Below, in pieces: positions 13,485-23,586 of a stretch of DNA of 64,000 nt. The notes below the pieces were generated by a model that was not told where the DNA came from, made no database searches, and saw only the letters and a program-made list of their open reading frames with translations. Position 1 is the first letter of the stretch; every line of letters begins with the position of its first letter. The stretch covers positions 434,001 to 498,000 of the forward strand of contig CAVZUA010000008.1 of assembly GCA_963778385.1 (NCBI GenBank), in the 5' to 3' direction. The position numbers were made by a program, and so were the translations under genes. The stretch is from DATARH01 sp963778385 (GTDB lineage Bacteria; Pseudomonadota; Alphaproteobacteria; ATCC43930; CGMCC-115725).

Positions 13485-15203
13485 CTAGCGCCCCGCGCGT
13501 ACGAGGCGGCCAGGGCGGGCGCCGGTATCTTCGCCGTTCTCGAAGACAGGCGTGCCGGCGACGAGGGTCGCGCGGTACCCGTCGACGCGCTGCACGAGCC
13601 GGCGGCCGCCGGCCGGCAGGTCGTGGACGATCTCCGGCTGGTGCAGGCGCAGCCGGTCGAAATCGATGACGTTGACATCGGCGCGCAGGCCGGGCCTGAG
13701 CCGGCCGCGGTCGTGGAAGCCGAAGAAATCCGCGGTCTCGCTGGTCTGCATCTTGACCAGCTGCGGCAGCGGCAGGCCGGGGCCGCGCTGGCGGTCGCGC
13801 GCCCAGTGGCTGAGCATGTAGCTCGGCAGACCGGCATCGACGATCTGGCCGCAATGCGCGCCGCCGTCGCCAAGGCCGAGCAGCGTGCCGGAATCCACTA
13901 GCAGCTGGCGGATCTGCTCGTGATCGCCGTGGACATAGCCGACAACCGGGAAGAAGAGGAAGTGGTCCTCGCCTTCGGTCAGGTAGTCGTAGGCGACCTC
14001 CTGCGGCGTACGGTTGCCGCGCCCGGCGATGGCGGCGATGCTCTTCTCCGGCGCCGGCTCGTAATCCGGGGTGGCCCCCGCCATCACGAACATGCGGTCC
14101 CAGCGCGTCGCGACAAAGCGGATGAACTGGCCTTGGCGGTTGAGCTCGGCCTCGGACGGCGGCTCGGCCAGGATCGCGGCGCGCATCTCGGGATCGCGCA
14201 GCCGCGCCCAGCGCTCGGCCGCCGGCAGACGATCGAGCGCGCGATAGGCCGGGCGGAAGGTGAACGGGTTCATCGAGGTGTTGTGGCCGAGGATCACCCC
14301 GACCGGCCGGCCGGCAACCTGCGCGGTGATGCTGGCGCCTTGGGCGCGGGCGGCGTGCACGCCGGTCATCAGCCGCTTCCAGCGTTCCGGATCGGTCGGC
14401 CGGTCGGTCAGCAGGAACCACACCGGACGGCCGGTTTCTTTTGACAGCTTGGTCATCCAGGCGAGCTCGCGCGCCTCATCGATGAAATCGCTGTTCATGC
14501 CGAACGCGCCGCGGCCGACGGCGCCAAGCGCCCGGCCGATGCCGAACAGCTCAGCCTCCTCGGCGAAATGCCCGGGAACCAGTTCGCCGGTCTTGGTCTT
14601 GTGCGAATAGGTTCGCGAGGTGGTGAAGCCAAACGCGCCCGCCTCGATAGCGGCTTGGGTCAGCCGGCGCATCGTGTCGATGTCTTCAAGGGTCGCGGCC
14701 TCGCGGTTGATGGCGCGTTCGCCCATCACATAGACGCGCAGCGGGTGGTGCGGGATCTGCGCGGCGACATCGATCGTCCGGGGCATGCGGTCGAGCGCAT
14801 CGAGGAAGTCCGGGAAGCTCTCCCACTCCCAGTTCAGCCCTTCGTGCAGCGCGGTGCCGGGAATGTCCTCAACCGCTTCCATCAGGTCGATGAGCCCGGA
14901 GCGGTGCTCTTTGCGCACCGGCGCGAAACCGACGCCGCAATTGCCGAACAGGATCGTCGTCACGCCATGCCAAGACGACGGTGCCAACACCGGGTCCCAT
15001 GTCGCCTGGCCGTCGTAGTGGGTGTGCACGTCGACCCAGCCGGGGGTGACGAGCAGGCCGTTCGCGTCGATCTCGCGCCTGCTGGGGCCGGCTTTTCCGC
15101 CGAGGGCGGTCAGCTTTCCGCCATCGATCGCAACGTCGCCGGTAAAGGCGTCGGCGCCGGTGCCATCCAGAATCGTGCCGCCGCGGATGACGATGTCATG
15201 CAT
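13485..15203 (-). CDS. Amidohydrolase, N-acyl-D-amino-acid deacylase type
   Basis: A 572-residue amidohydrolase-superfamily enzyme (Amidohydro_3 / D-aminoacylase-like). The N-terminal beta domain has 'IRGGTILDGTGADAFTGDV', followed by the metal-binding 'GWVDVHTHYDGQ' (HxH) and a later 'NCGVGFAPV'. The C-terminus has the typical 'GRLRPGLRADVNVIDF' return to the beta domain. Family members hydrolyse amide bonds of N-acylated D-amino acids or cyclic amides using Zn. It is the first gene of the operon with the monooxygenase (1-nt gap) and the SnoaL-like protein, which suggests one pathway for a cyclic or carbonyl-containing compound. Confidence 0.88.
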   Translation of the reverse strand: MHDIVIRGGTILDGTGADAFTGDVAIDGGKLTALGGKAGPSRREIDANGLLVTPGWVDVHTHYDGQATWDPVLAPSSWHGVTTILFGNCGVGFAPVRKEHRSGLIDLMEAVEDIPGTALHEGLNWEWESFPDFLDALDRMPRTIDVAAQIPHHPLRVYVMGERAINREAATLEDIDTMRRLTQAAIEAGAFGFTTSRTYSHKTKTGELVPGHFAEEAELFGIGRALGAVGRGAFGMNSDFIDEARELAWMTKLSKETGRPVWFLLTDRPTDPERWKRLMTGVHAARAQGASITAQVAGRPVGVILGHNTSMNPFTFRPAYRALDRLPAAERWARLRDPEMRAAILAEPPSEAELNRQGQFIRFVATRWDRMFVMAGATPDYEPAPEKSIAAIAGRGNRTPQEVAYDYLTEGEDHFLFFPVVGYVHGDHEQIRQLLVDSGTLLGLGDGGAHCGQIVDAGLPSYMLSHWARDRQRGPGLPLPQLVKMQTSETADFFGFHDRGRLRPGLRADVNVIDFDRLRLHQPEIVHDLPAGGRRLVQRVDGYRATLVAGTPVFENGEDTGARPGRLVRAGR

Positions 15204-15528
15204 GGTTTCGCCCCGAAAATGCGCCAGATATCAGATGGACAGCATGCGCCCCCGACCACGCTTCGGCAATCGGGCGCGCCACGCGATGCACGGGGGGCGC
15301 CATGCCCCGCGTGCAGAGCGGGGATCGAGGCTATTCGCAGTATGTCGCTCTCTTCGGGGATCAATTCGGCGATCCGGCCTAGGACTGCGGCGGGCTGTCA
15401 CAGGCTCCCCCTCGGGTAAGCAACCAAAGCGCTCATCCGGCGTTCGACCGATTGAATTCTCGTCCATGCGGTCGCTGAGAACCACCACACCGGCGGCTTC
15501 GCGGGGGCAAACCCACGCTGGAAGACAT
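15204..15528. promoter_or_regulatory. Divergent intergenic region
   Basis: These 325 bases separate the minus-strand amidohydrolase operon from the plus-strand glycosyltransferase operon and should hold both promoters. I see no strong -35/-10 pair or clear palindrome. Open frames here have only antisense-like composition. Confidence 0.4.
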
Positions 15529-16578
15529 ATGAAAATCGCTCAGGTCGCGCCGTTGATGGAGGCTGTTCCGCCCAAGCTTTATGGCGGTACGGAGCGGATC
15601 GTTTCCTACCTGACCGACCAGCTGGTCGAGCTCGGCCACGATGTTACGTTGTTCGCCAGCGGCGACAGCGTCACCAAGGCAGCGCTCGAGCCGGTCTGGC
15701 CCTGCGCGCTGCGCCTAGACGGCTCGATGCGCGACTATCTGGCGCCACATATCGTGATGCTGGAACAGGTCGCGCGCCGCGCCGACGAGTTCGACATCAT
15801 CCACCTGCACCTCGACTATCTCGGCTATCCAATCCTGCGGCGGACGGCGACACCGTTTCTGGCGACGCTCCACGGCCGGCTGGATTTGCCCGAGCTGGCA
15901 TCGCTCTACGCAACCTTCGACGACGTAGCGGTCGTTTCGATCTCCGATTCACAGCGCGAGCCGTTGCCGCAGGCGCCCTATGTCGCGACGGTGCCGCATG
16001 GCATTCCGGCAAGGCTGCTGCTGCCGGGCTTCGGCGCGGGCGGGTATCTGGCATTTCTCGGCCGCATCTCGCCGGAAAAAGCGCCGGATGCGGCAATCCG
16101 CATCGCCGCGGCGGCCGGGATGCCGCTCAAGATCGCGGCCAAGGTCGACAATGTCGATCGGCAGTATTTCGCCGAGCGCATCGAGCCGATGCTTGGCGCC
16201 GCTCATGTCGAATTCATCGGTGAGATCGGCGACGACGACAAGAGCGAGTTTCTCGGCAACGCCGCGGGATTGCTCTTCCCCATCGCGTGGCGCGAGCCAT
16301 TCGGGCTGGCGATGATCGAGGCGATGGCTTGCGGCACCCCGGTTGTCGCGTTCTGCAACGGCTCCGTGCCGGAAGTGATCGACGACGGCGTCACCGGCTT
16401 TGTCGTCGAAGACGAGCAAGCCGCCGCTCTGGCCGCGCAGCAGCTTCGCGGTCTCGATCGAGCGCGCATCCGGCGCGTTTTCGAGGAGCGCTTCACCGCG
16501 CGTCGCATGGCCGAGGACTACATCACCATCTACCGCGGGCTGATCGCGCGCGATCAGCCGTTGCGGCAAGCCGTCTGA
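15529..16578 (+). CDS. Glycosyltransferase family 4
   Basis: A 349-residue GT-B glycosyltransferase. The N-terminal half begins 'MKIAQVAPLMEAVPPKLYGG' and has the acceptor-side 'HLHLDYLGYP'. The C-terminal donor-binding half has 'FLGRISPEKAPD' and the GT4 signature 'REPFGLAMIEAMACGTPVV' with its E-x7-E pair. Such enzymes transfer a nucleotide-activated sugar to a sugar or lipid acceptor in the cytoplasm. I prefer ATG 15529, which has a GGAAG upstream; the frame opens further upstream without a good start. It is followed 6 nt later by a glycogen-debranching-type gene, so both probably serve storage or surface glucans. Confidence 0.85.
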   Translation: MKIAQVAPLMEAVPPKLYGGTERIVSYLTDQLVELGHDVTLFASGDSVTKAALEPVWPCALRLDGSMRDYLAPHIVMLEQVARRADEFDIIHLHLDYLGYPILRRTATPFLATLHGRLDLPELASLYATFDDVAVVSISDSQREPLPQAPYVATVPHGIPARLLLPGFGAGGYLAFLGRISPEKAPDAAIRIAAAAGMPLKIAAKVDNVDRQYFAERIEPMLGAAHVEFIGEIGDDDKSEFLGNAAGLLFPIAWREPFGLAMIEAMACGTPVVAFCNGSVPEVIDDGVTGFVVEDEQAAALAAQQLRGLDRARIRRVFEERFTARRMAEDYITIYRGLIARDQPLRQAV

Positions 16579-16584
16579 CGACAA

Positions 16585-18759
16585 ATGGCAGGGCCGGGCG
16601 CTCCGGTGGGCGAGATCGGCGGTATCTCGTCGTTCGACATTCCGGTCACCGCCAATTCCGCGGGGAACGGCCGACACGTGCTGAAGAACGCCAACAGCTT
16701 TGCCGTGCTCGACGAATTCGGCCAGATCCAGGCTTCCGGGCCGGCGGCCGAAGGGTTGTTCTTCGAGGACACGCGCTACCTGTCGCGGCTGGCGATGCTG
16801 ATCAATGGCGCGCGGCCGCTCCTGCTGTCGTCGACCGTGACCGAGGGCAACACGATGCTTTCGGTCGATCTCGCCAACCCGGAGACGGCCGGCCACGTGA
16901 ACCTCGCGCCGGCATCGATCCATATCCTCAACGAGATCGCGCTCGGCGGCGACGCGCTGTTCGCCACCGTCAACCTGCGCAATTACGGCCGCGAGCTCGC
17001 CGAACTGGAGCTGACGCTCGAACTCGACGCCGACTTTGTCGACATGTTCGAGGTCCGCGGCACGCAGCGAGCGCGGCGCGGGATCTTGGCTCCGGTGCAG
17101 ATGGAGGCGGCGGGGCCGATCTTCGCCTATCGCGGGCTCGACAAGGTGACGCGGCGCAGCGTCGTCGCGCTCGACCCGAAGCCGCGCTTGACGGGCGGCC
17201 GTGCGCGCTGGGGACTCAGCCTTGCGCCCGGCGAAAGCTGGAACGCACAGCTCGAGGTCCATTGCGAGCGCGACGACCGGCCGGTGCGGCGGACGTCGCG
17301 CAGCGAAAGCAGAGCCGAGGAGACAGCCTGGAACGCCAAGCGCCAGGCGCACGTCACCGGCATCGCCACCAGCAACGCCACGTTCGACGATTGGCTGCGC
17401 TGCTCGCGCGGCGATCTCGATATGCTGACGACGCGAACCGCGGAGGGGCTCTACGCCTACGCCGGCGTGCCGTGGTTTTCGACCGCCTTCGGCCGTGACG
17501 GCCTGATTACCGCCCTCGAGTGCCTGTGGATCGATCCCGACCTGGCGGCGGGCACGCTCCAATTTCTCGCGGCCAACCAGGCGACCACGATCGACGCCAA
17601 GGCCGATGCGGAACCCGGCAAGATCCTGCACGAGACCCGGCTCGGGGAAATGGCCGCGCTGGGCGAAGTGCCGTTTGGCCGGTATTACGGCACAGTCGAC
17701 GCCACGCCGCTGTTCGTCATGCTCGCCGCCGCCTATTACGAGCGCACTGGCGAGCGTGACCTGGTCGCCGATCTCTGGCCGCATATCGAAGCCGCGCTCG
17801 CCTGGATGGAGACCTATGGCGATGTCGATGGCGACGGTTTTATCGAATACCGCCGCAAATCGCAGGACGGGCTCGACAACCAGGGCTGGAAGGACAGCAG
17901 CGACGCGATCTTCCATGTCGACGGCTCGCTGGCCGCCGCTCCGATCGCACTCGCCGAGGTCCAAGCTTATGCGTTTGCCGCTTATATCGGCGCCGCATCG
18001 CTCGCTTCAGCACTGGGCAAGCCCGGCCGCGCAACTGAGCTGACCGCAAAAGCGGAAACGCTGAAGGACCGGTTCGACTCGTCGTTCTGGGTCGACGAAC
18101 TCGGCACTTACGCGCTGGCGCTCGACGGCAGCAAGCGCCCGCTGCGTGTCGTCTCGTCTAATGCCGGGCACGCACTGTTCGGCGGGATTGCTCGGCCCAA
18201 CCGCGCGTCGCGGGTCAGCGAGACGCTGCTTTCGTCCGCTTCATACACCGGGTGGGGCATCCGTACGATTGCCGCCGGCGAGGCCCGCTACAACCCGATG
18301 TCGTACCACAACGGCTCGGTGTGGCCGCACGACAACGGGCTGATCGCCCTCGGTTTCGCGCGCTACGGCCTCAAGGCTCCGGCGTTACGCGTGCTGGACG
18401 GTCTATTCGGCGCAGCCCAGAGCTTTGCGCTAAAGCGCCTGCCCGAACTGTTCTGCGGGTTTTCACGGCGCGGCAATGCCGGGCCGACCGCGTATCCGCT
18501 GGCCTGCGCGCCGCAGGCCTGGTCCGCAGCCTCGGTCTTTGCGCTGCTTGCCGCGGTTCTGGGTATCTCATTCGTGCCGCATCAGCGGCAAATTCGCCTC
18601 TTTCGTCCAGTTCTGCCCGCTTGGCTGTCCGAACTGCGCCTCACCAATCTGCGGCTGGGCGACGCCTCGATCGACCTCGTCTTGCGGTGCGAAGGCGGCA
18701 CCCTCGCAAGCGACGTGACACGTCGCGAGGGGCCGATCGAGATCGTCATAGCCTACTGA
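16585..18759 (+). CDS. Amylo-alpha-1,6-glucosidase (glycogen debranching type)
   Basis: A 724-residue protein. It has an N-terminal glycogen-debranching beta domain ('EGLFFEDTRYLSRLAML') and a C-terminal (alpha/alpha)6 barrel of the GH133/GH63-like type, with 'FSTAFGRDGLITALE', 'NQGWKDSSDAIFHVDG' and 'NGSVWPHDNGLIALGF'. Acidic residues in these last motifs are the expected catalytic or substrate-contact positions. Its length is normal. Start ATG lies 6 nt after the glycosyltransferase stop, which indicates an operon. The substrate may be glycogen or a trehalose/maltose-derived glucan; this is inferred from the family. Confidence 0.85.
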   Translation: MAGPGAPVGEIGGISSFDIPVTANSAGNGRHVLKNANSFAVLDEFGQIQASGPAAEGLFFEDTRYLSRLAMLINGARPLLLSSTVTEGNTMLSVDLANPETAGHVNLAPASIHILNEIALGGDALFATVNLRNYGRELAELELTLELDADFVDMFEVRGTQRARRGILAPVQMEAAGPIFAYRGLDKVTRRSVVALDPKPRLTGGRARWGLSLAPGESWNAQLEVHCERDDRPVRRTSRSESRAEETAWNAKRQAHVTGIATSNATFDDWLRCSRGDLDMLTTRTAEGLYAYAGVPWFSTAFGRDGLITALECLWIDPDLAAGTLQFLAANQATTIDAKADAEPGKILHETRLGEMAALGEVPFGRYYGTVDATPLFVMLAAAYYERTGERDLVADLWPHIEAALAWMETYGDVDGDGFIEYRRKSQDGLDNQGWKDSSDAIFHVDGSLAAAPIALAEVQAYAFAAYIGAASLASALGKPGRATELTAKAETLKDRFDSSFWVDELGTYALALDGSKRPLRVVSSNAGHALFGGIARPNRASRVSETLLSSASYTGWGIRTIAAGEARYNPMSYHNGSVWPHDNGLIALGFARYGLKAPALRVLDGLFGAAQSFALKRLPELFCGFSRRGNAGPTAYPLACAPQAWSAASVFALLAAVLGISFVPHQRQIRLFRPVLPAWLSELRLTNLRLGDASIDLVLRCEGGTLASDVTRREGPIEIVIAY

Positions 18760-18804
18760 ACGGCGGCGCACGGCCCGCCGCCAGGGTTCGTAAGGATTGC
18801 TACC

Positions 18805-20556
18805 ATGTCTGTCCCTGTCTACGCGGCGCGCGGGCCGATCCCGTTTCTTTTTCATTACGTCCGGCGGCGGCTGGGCAGCCATCTGGTCGTGCTCGCGGCG
18901 ATATTGGCCGCCGTCGGTTGCGCGATCGGCTCCCAATATGCGGTGAAGAACCTGGTCGACGTGCTCGGCTGGCAGTTTCCTCCTGCGCGGAGCCTGTGGA
19001 CCGCGGTCGGCATTCTCCTGGCGCTCGTGGCCGGGGATAGTCTTTTGTGGCGGCTGGCGGGCTGGGTAGCGGCCCGCGCCTTTGTCGAACTGGGCGGCGA
19101 TCTGCGGCTCGACCTGTTCGAGCACTTGTCGGGCCACGCGCCGAGCTACTTCGCCGACCGCTTCCCCGGCGCGCTCGGCGGACGCATCAGCACGGCGGCG
19201 AGCGCCGCGCTGACGATCGAGAATTCGCTCGCCTGGACGACGATCCCGCCGGCCGCGGCGGTCGTCAGCAGCATCGCGGTGCTCGGCCTGGTGAATTGGC
19301 GTTTGATGGCGACGCTCGCCATCGTCGCCCTCGTCTTGGGGCTGGCTGTCCGGCATTTGGCGGCACGCGGCCGTCATCTGCACGACCGCTATGCCGACCG
19401 CGCAGCCGGCGTCTCCGGCGACCTGATGGACATCATCGGCAATATCGGCCTAGTGCGGGCCTTTGGCGCGGCAGGGCGCGAGCGGGAGCGGCTGGCGGGG
19501 ATCATCGGCAACGAGATGTCGGCGCAGTCGGCGAGCCTCCGGTCATTGGAGCGGCTGCGCCTGTTCCACGCCGTTTCGGTGTTTATCGTCACCGCCGGCG
19601 TCTTGACATGGTCGATCGTGCTCTGGCGGGCCCAGCGCATCACCACCGGCGATGTCGTACTGGCGACGACGCTCGGTCTCACCGTCCTCCACGCTTCGCG
19701 CGATTTCGCGATGGCGATGGTCGACCTGCTGCAGCAATTCGCAAAATTGGGCGAGGCGATCCGGGTGCTCGGCCTGCCACACGAAATGCCGGACGCGCCG
19801 AACGCGCGGCCGATGATCGGCCTCGGCGGCTCGATCTCGTTTCTCGATGTCTGTTTCAACTATCCCGACACCGAGCGGGTATTGCGGGATTTCACCTTGC
19901 ACATCCCGACGGGTCAGCGGGTGGGCCTGGTCGGCCGGTCCGGCGCCGGCAAGTCAACGGTCCTGGCGCTGCTGCAGCGCCTCTATGACCCGGAACGCGG
20001 CTGCGTGCTGATCGACGAGCAGGATATCGCCGAGGTCACGCAGGAAAGCCTGCATCGCGCGATTGCGGTGGTTCACCAGGATATTTCCTTGTTTCACCGG
20101 TCGCTGATCGAGAACTTGCGCTACGGCATGCCCGAGGCATCCGATGTCGACGTCGAGCGTGCCGCCGCCGCGGCTCACTGTACGGAGTTCATCGCGCGGT
20201 TGCCGCAGGGCTTCGACACGATCGTCGGCGAGCGGGGCGCCAAGCTTTCGGGCGGCCAGCGACAGCGCATCGCGATTGCCCGTGCGTTCATCTACGACGC
20301 GCCCATCATCCTGTTGGACGAGGCGACCTCGGCGCTCGACACTGAGTCCGAGCGGCTCGTGCAGGATGCGCTGGTGCGCTTGGTCAAGGGCCGCACCGTG
20401 ATCGCGATCGCCCACCGTCTGTCGTCTCTCAAGAATTTTGATCGCGTCGTCGTGCTGGAGCGCGGGCGGATCGTCGAGGATGGTGCTCCGCCCGACCTGT
20501 TGCGGCGACCGGATAGCGCTTTCAGCCAGCTCTATGAGAGCCAGCGCAGCCATTAA
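18805..20556 (+). CDS. ABC transporter, fused permease and ATPase (MsbA-like)
   Basis: A 583-residue half transporter. About six membrane helices occupy residues 1-310, followed by an ATPase domain with Walker A 'GRSGAGKST', Q-loop, signature 'LSGGQRQRIAIARA', Walker B 'IILLDEATSALD' and H-loop 'AIAHRLSSL'. Type I exporters of this kind work as dimers in the inner membrane, moving lipids, peptides or glycolipids. Its stop overlaps the following PRC-barrel gene by 23 nt. It sits with the glycosyltransferase and debranching genes, so a glycan or glycolipid substrate is plausible but not shown. Confidence 0.9.
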   Translation: MSVPVYAARGPIPFLFHYVRRRLGSHLVVLAAILAAVGCAIGSQYAVKNLVDVLGWQFPPARSLWTAVGILLALVAGDSLLWRLAGWVAARAFVELGGDLRLDLFEHLSGHAPSYFADRFPGALGGRISTAASAALTIENSLAWTTIPPAAAVVSSIAVLGLVNWRLMATLAIVALVLGLAVRHLAARGRHLHDRYADRAAGVSGDLMDIIGNIGLVRAFGAAGRERERLAGIIGNEMSAQSASLRSLERLRLFHAVSVFIVTAGVLTWSIVLWRAQRITTGDVVLATTLGLTVLHASRDFAMAMVDLLQQFAKLGEAIRVLGLPHEMPDAPNARPMIGLGGSISFLDVCFNYPDTERVLRDFTLHIPTGQRVGLVGRSGAGKSTVLALLQRLYDPERGCVLIDEQDIAEVTQESLHRAIAVVHQDISLFHRSLIENLRYGMPEASDVDVERAAAAAHCTEFIARLPQGFDTIVGERGAKLSGGQRQRIAIARAFIYDAPIILLDEATSALDTESERLVQDALVRLVKGRTVIAIAHRLSSLKNFDRVVVLERGRIVEDGAPPDLLRRPDSAFSQLYESQRSH

Positions 20557-21091
20557 CCGACACGCGGGCACTGCCCGAGCCCACCGCGCGCTCGCCGGCG
20601 CGATCGCTGCGCTGGTCGTGGTGCTGGCGGGTGTCGTGACGATCGCCGTGGCGCAGGATCAGCCGAAACCATTCGCCGCGCCGGCCCCCGCCGCCACACC
20701 GAACGAAGACCAGCCAAAGAACGGCGCCAAGGCGCCCGAGAATGTCGAGTTGCTGCCGTCGAGCGACGCTGCCTCGACGCTGGGCAAGAAGGTCAAGGGG
20801 CCGAACGGCGAGGATCTGGGGTTGATCGTCGACGTCCTGGTCGGTGGCGATGGCCGACCGCGTGCGGCGGTGATCGATTTCGGCGGGTTTCTCGGTGTCG
20901 GCAGCCGCAAGATCGCAATCGAGTGGAAGGCGCTGGATTTCGGGCCGCTCGGGCGCGCGGGCGCGGCGGTCCTCGGCCTCGATCGCACGCAGATCGCGGC
21001 CGCGCCCGAATACAAGCCCGGTCCGCCCGGTGCCGATGTCGTCACGGCGCCGTCCGCGTCGGCGCCGCCGCCCGTCGACCCCCATAAATGA
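20534..21091 (+). CDS. PRC-barrel domain protein, exported
   Basis: A 185-residue protein with an N-terminal signal or anchor helix ('ALAGAIAALVVVLAGVV'), a Pro/Ala-rich linker and a PRC-barrel domain ('LGKKVKGPNGEDLGLIVDVL' through 'KIAIEWKALDF'). The tail is Pro-rich. PRC-barrels are small beta folds often found in envelope or stress proteins of Rhizobiales. ATG 20534 lies inside the end of the ABC gene. The MFS gene starts 7 nt after the stop. Confidence 0.75.
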   Translation: MRASAAINRHAGTARAHRALAGAIAALVVVLAGVVTIAVAQDQPKPFAAPAPAATPNEDQPKNGAKAPENVELLPSSDAASTLGKKVKGPNGEDLGLIVDVLVGGDGRPRAAVIDFGGFLGVGSRKIAIEWKALDFGPLGRAGAAVLGLDRTQIAAAPEYKPGPPGADVVTAPSASAPPPVDPHK

Positions 21092-21098
21092 TCCGGCC

Positions 21099-22337
21099 AT
21101 GTCAGTGGCCTTGGCAAAAAGCAAACCGGAGCGCGACGAGACGGCGCTGGCCGGCCGCGGCCTCGATGGCCTCAACCTATTCGTCGCCAACATACAGACG
21201 GGTTTCGGCCCCTTCATTTCGGTCTATCTGACGACCCAGGGCTGGACGCAGACCGCGATCGGCACGGCGCTGAGCCTTGGGACGATCGCGGCGATGGCCA
21301 GCCAGATTCCCGCCGGAGCGCTGGTCGATGCGATCCGCAACAAGGCGGCGGTGGCGTTTTTCAGCATCGCCGCGTTCAGCGGCAGTGCGCTGCTGTTGGC
21401 AATCCGCCCGACCGCGCTGTGGGTCTATGCGGCGGAGGTGTTGCACGGATTTTCGAGCTGTACGCTCGGCCCGGCGATTGCCGCCATGAGCCTCATCGCC
21501 GTCGGGCCGGCGATGCTGGGACCTCGGCTCGGGCGCAATGCCCGCTTCGCCTCGATCGGCAACGGGATCGGTGCCGCGTTGATGGGTGCCTGCGGGTATT
21601 ACGTCTCGGAGCGGGCGGTATTCTTCCTGACGGCGGCGGTGACGCTGCCGGCGGTCGTCTCGCTGCTCCCCTTGGCGCGACTGCATGACCTCGCGCTGCC
21701 GGCGACGTCGAGCCCGGACAAGCATTCGGCACGAGCGCCGATTTCCAGCCTGCTGACAAACCGCGCGCTGGTGATCTTCGCTTTGTGCGCGATGCTGTTC
21801 ACGCTCGGCAATTCCGCGATGCTGCCGCTTGCCGGCAATACCCTCACCAAGAAAGCCGGCGATTTCGCCAGCCTGCTGATCGCTGGATGCATCATCGTGC
21901 CGCAACTGGTGGTGGCGGCTATCTCGCCGACAATCGGCCAACTCGCCAATCAGCGCGGCCGCCGCTTGGTGCTGCTGATCGGCTTCTGCACGCTGCCGGT
22001 CAGAGGAATGCTGTTTGCGACGCTCGACAATCCCGCCGCGCTGGTGCTGATCCAGGGGCTTGACGGGATCGCCGCCGCTTGCCTCGGGATCCTGGTGCCG
22101 CTGATCGCGAGCGACATCGCCGGCCAGTCCGGCCGCTACAATCTCTCGATGGCCTTTATCGGCCTCGCGATCGGCGTCGGGGCTACGATCAGCACCGCGG
22201 TTGCCGGCTGGATCGCCGACGCGTTCAACACCCCGGCCGCTTATGCCGGCCTCGCGCTCGTCGGGCTCATAGCGGTCGTTCTTGCGGCCAGCGCGATGCC
22301 GGAGACGCGACCACCACCATCGGAGTTCGAGTTCTGA
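21099..22337 (+). CDS. MFS transporter
   Basis: A 412-residue protein with about 12 hydrophobic segments and the short cytoplasmic loop of major facilitator proteins ('QIPAGALVDAIRNKAAV', a variant of motif A). The start ATG 21099 follows the PRC-barrel stop by 7 nt. It begins with a 25-residue charged tail and then 'GLDGLNLFVANIQTGFGPF'. MFS proteins of this group export drugs or small metabolites by proton antiport. It is the last gene of the plus-strand group that starts with the glycosyltransferase. Confidence 0.85.
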   Translation: MSVALAKSKPERDETALAGRGLDGLNLFVANIQTGFGPFISVYLTTQGWTQTAIGTALSLGTIAAMASQIPAGALVDAIRNKAAVAFFSIAAFSGSALLLAIRPTALWVYAAEVLHGFSSCTLGPAIAAMSLIAVGPAMLGPRLGRNARFASIGNGIGAALMGACGYYVSERAVFFLTAAVTLPAVVSLLPLARLHDLALPATSSPDKHSARAPISSLLTNRALVIFALCAMLFTLGNSAMLPLAGNTLTKKAGDFASLLIAGCIIVPQLVVAAISPTIGQLANQRGRRLVLLIGFCTLPVRGMLFATLDNPAALVLIQGLDGIAAACLGILVPLIASDIAGQSGRYNLSMAFIGLAIGVGATISTAVAGWIADAFNTPAAYAGLALVGLIAVVLAASAMPETRPPPSEFEF

Positions 22338-22556
22338 CGGAGACTGAAACGTACACGATTTACATCGCATTCGCGCCGCGCGCGGCGACGAACTCGCCGT
22401 CGCAGCCCAATAGCGCGCCCGTGCGACGGGGACTTCCTCTTCGTGCCCTCCAGACCGGGCGCTGTTTGTTTTGCAAGAAGTGACCGGTCATTCCGGCCGA
22501 CGGGCTAACGATTTGCGGAGCCGCGGCAAAGCGGCGAGATCAAGAATTCTTTCCGG

Positions 22557-22733
22557 CTACCAGCCGAGCGGACGATTTCGCGGGGCGCTGTCCTCGATTC
22601 CCCGCAACCCGCGGATAATTTCCGCGAGTTTTTGCGCTCGGGGGCTATCGGGAGAGGCGTCCGCCAGGAGGGCGGTGAGGTCGGCGATGACCTCGTCGAT
22701 ACAAAGTTCACCGTTGGGATCGGGGCGAAACAT
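22557..22733 (-). CDS. Small acidic hypothetical protein
   Basis: A 58-residue frame with ATG at 22733 and TAG at 22557. The N-terminus is 'MFRPDPNGELCIDEVIADL', followed by an amphipathic helix ending in 'LAEIIRGLRGIED'. Composition is gene-like and the codons are GC-rich at position 3. Function unknown. Confidence 0.45.
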   Translation of the reverse strand: MFRPDPNGELCIDEVIADLTALLADASPDSPRAQKLAEIIRGLRGIEDSAPRNRPLGW

Positions 22734-23239
22734 CTCAGTCTGTTAGACGGACGTTTCCGGATTTTGTTGCAAGACCCAGGCGCCATTGCCTTGCCTGCTC
22801 ACGGTGACCTCTCGGCCCGTTCGACCCGGTGCACGGTGCCGTTTTCGGCTGGTGCGTTCAGCGGCGCGATGCTTCCTCACGTTTAATCTGCAGGATCATT
22901 CTCGCCATTTAGGACACAGCCGGTCGCGAGAACCTCACGAACGGCCTGAATTACGGATCATCTCCGGCCGCAAACCCTAACACCGCATCCACTTCCCGCC
23001 GCACGCCCCAGTCCTTGCGGAACGGCATGGTCGTTGCCATGTCCATCCCGACGAACGCAGAAACTGCCAAGGTGGGGGATGAGGCGGCATCAACCGACCG
23101 CTCATTCGTTATCGCCCAGACCAATGGTCAAGACCGCCGGGACAACCGGCAGGATTGCCGTCAGGAGAATGGGGCCGTCGGCGCGGACAAGCGCGACTGC
23201 AAACAGAATGGACGCCAAAACTAGTCGCGACACTGCCGT
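22734..23239. other. Intergenic, no gene seen
   Basis: About 500 bases with only short frames of poor composition. I see no RNA gene, repeat or clear regulatory site. Confidence 0.4.
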
Positions 23240-23462
23240 CCATGGCGTAGCGGCGCATCCGCTTCCCACCGCGCGAGTACTTGGGCGCCTTGGCTAGCGG
23301 CGGCAGCTCCGATCGGGACCGCAGGGGCACCGAAGCGGGATCAAGCTTCGCGAGTGCCGCTGAGGCGCGGCCCGCGCAGGCACCTTGTCGCTAATCCGCT
23401 TCCCGCGCAGTGCGGTGATCGCTGCTGACAGCTTCGTCGTCGGTGAAATCGATCGCCGGCAT
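23240..23462 (-). pseudogene. Decayed I/LDLTD-LDP small protein
   Basis: From ATG 23462 the frame reads 'MPAIDFTDDEAVS' and then hits a stop. A second frame gives 'AAITALRGKRISD' and a third 'SAALAKLDPASVP' and 'GGKR'. Put together this is a frameshifted copy of the short protein that is intact at 40300-40506, 49278-49493 and 49490-49693. It lies outside the island, so the family belongs to the genome as a whole. Confidence 0.55.
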
Positions 23463-23586
23463 GACGGTACGATCCTGTGGACGCTGGCGATGCCCAAGAC
23501 GGCGGAGCCTGTGGTCGCTGACCGCTGGATTAAACCCCTAGCACTGGGCAGCCAGCCATGACATTTGACAAGAGATAGGCGCCCCG

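Noticed and set aside
15949..17964. 671-codon minus-strand open frame
   Set aside because: Antisense to the glycosyltransferase and debranching genes; no family-like sequence.
21177..22370. 397-codon minus-strand open frame
   Set aside because: Antisense to the MFS gene; composition is typical of a shadow.
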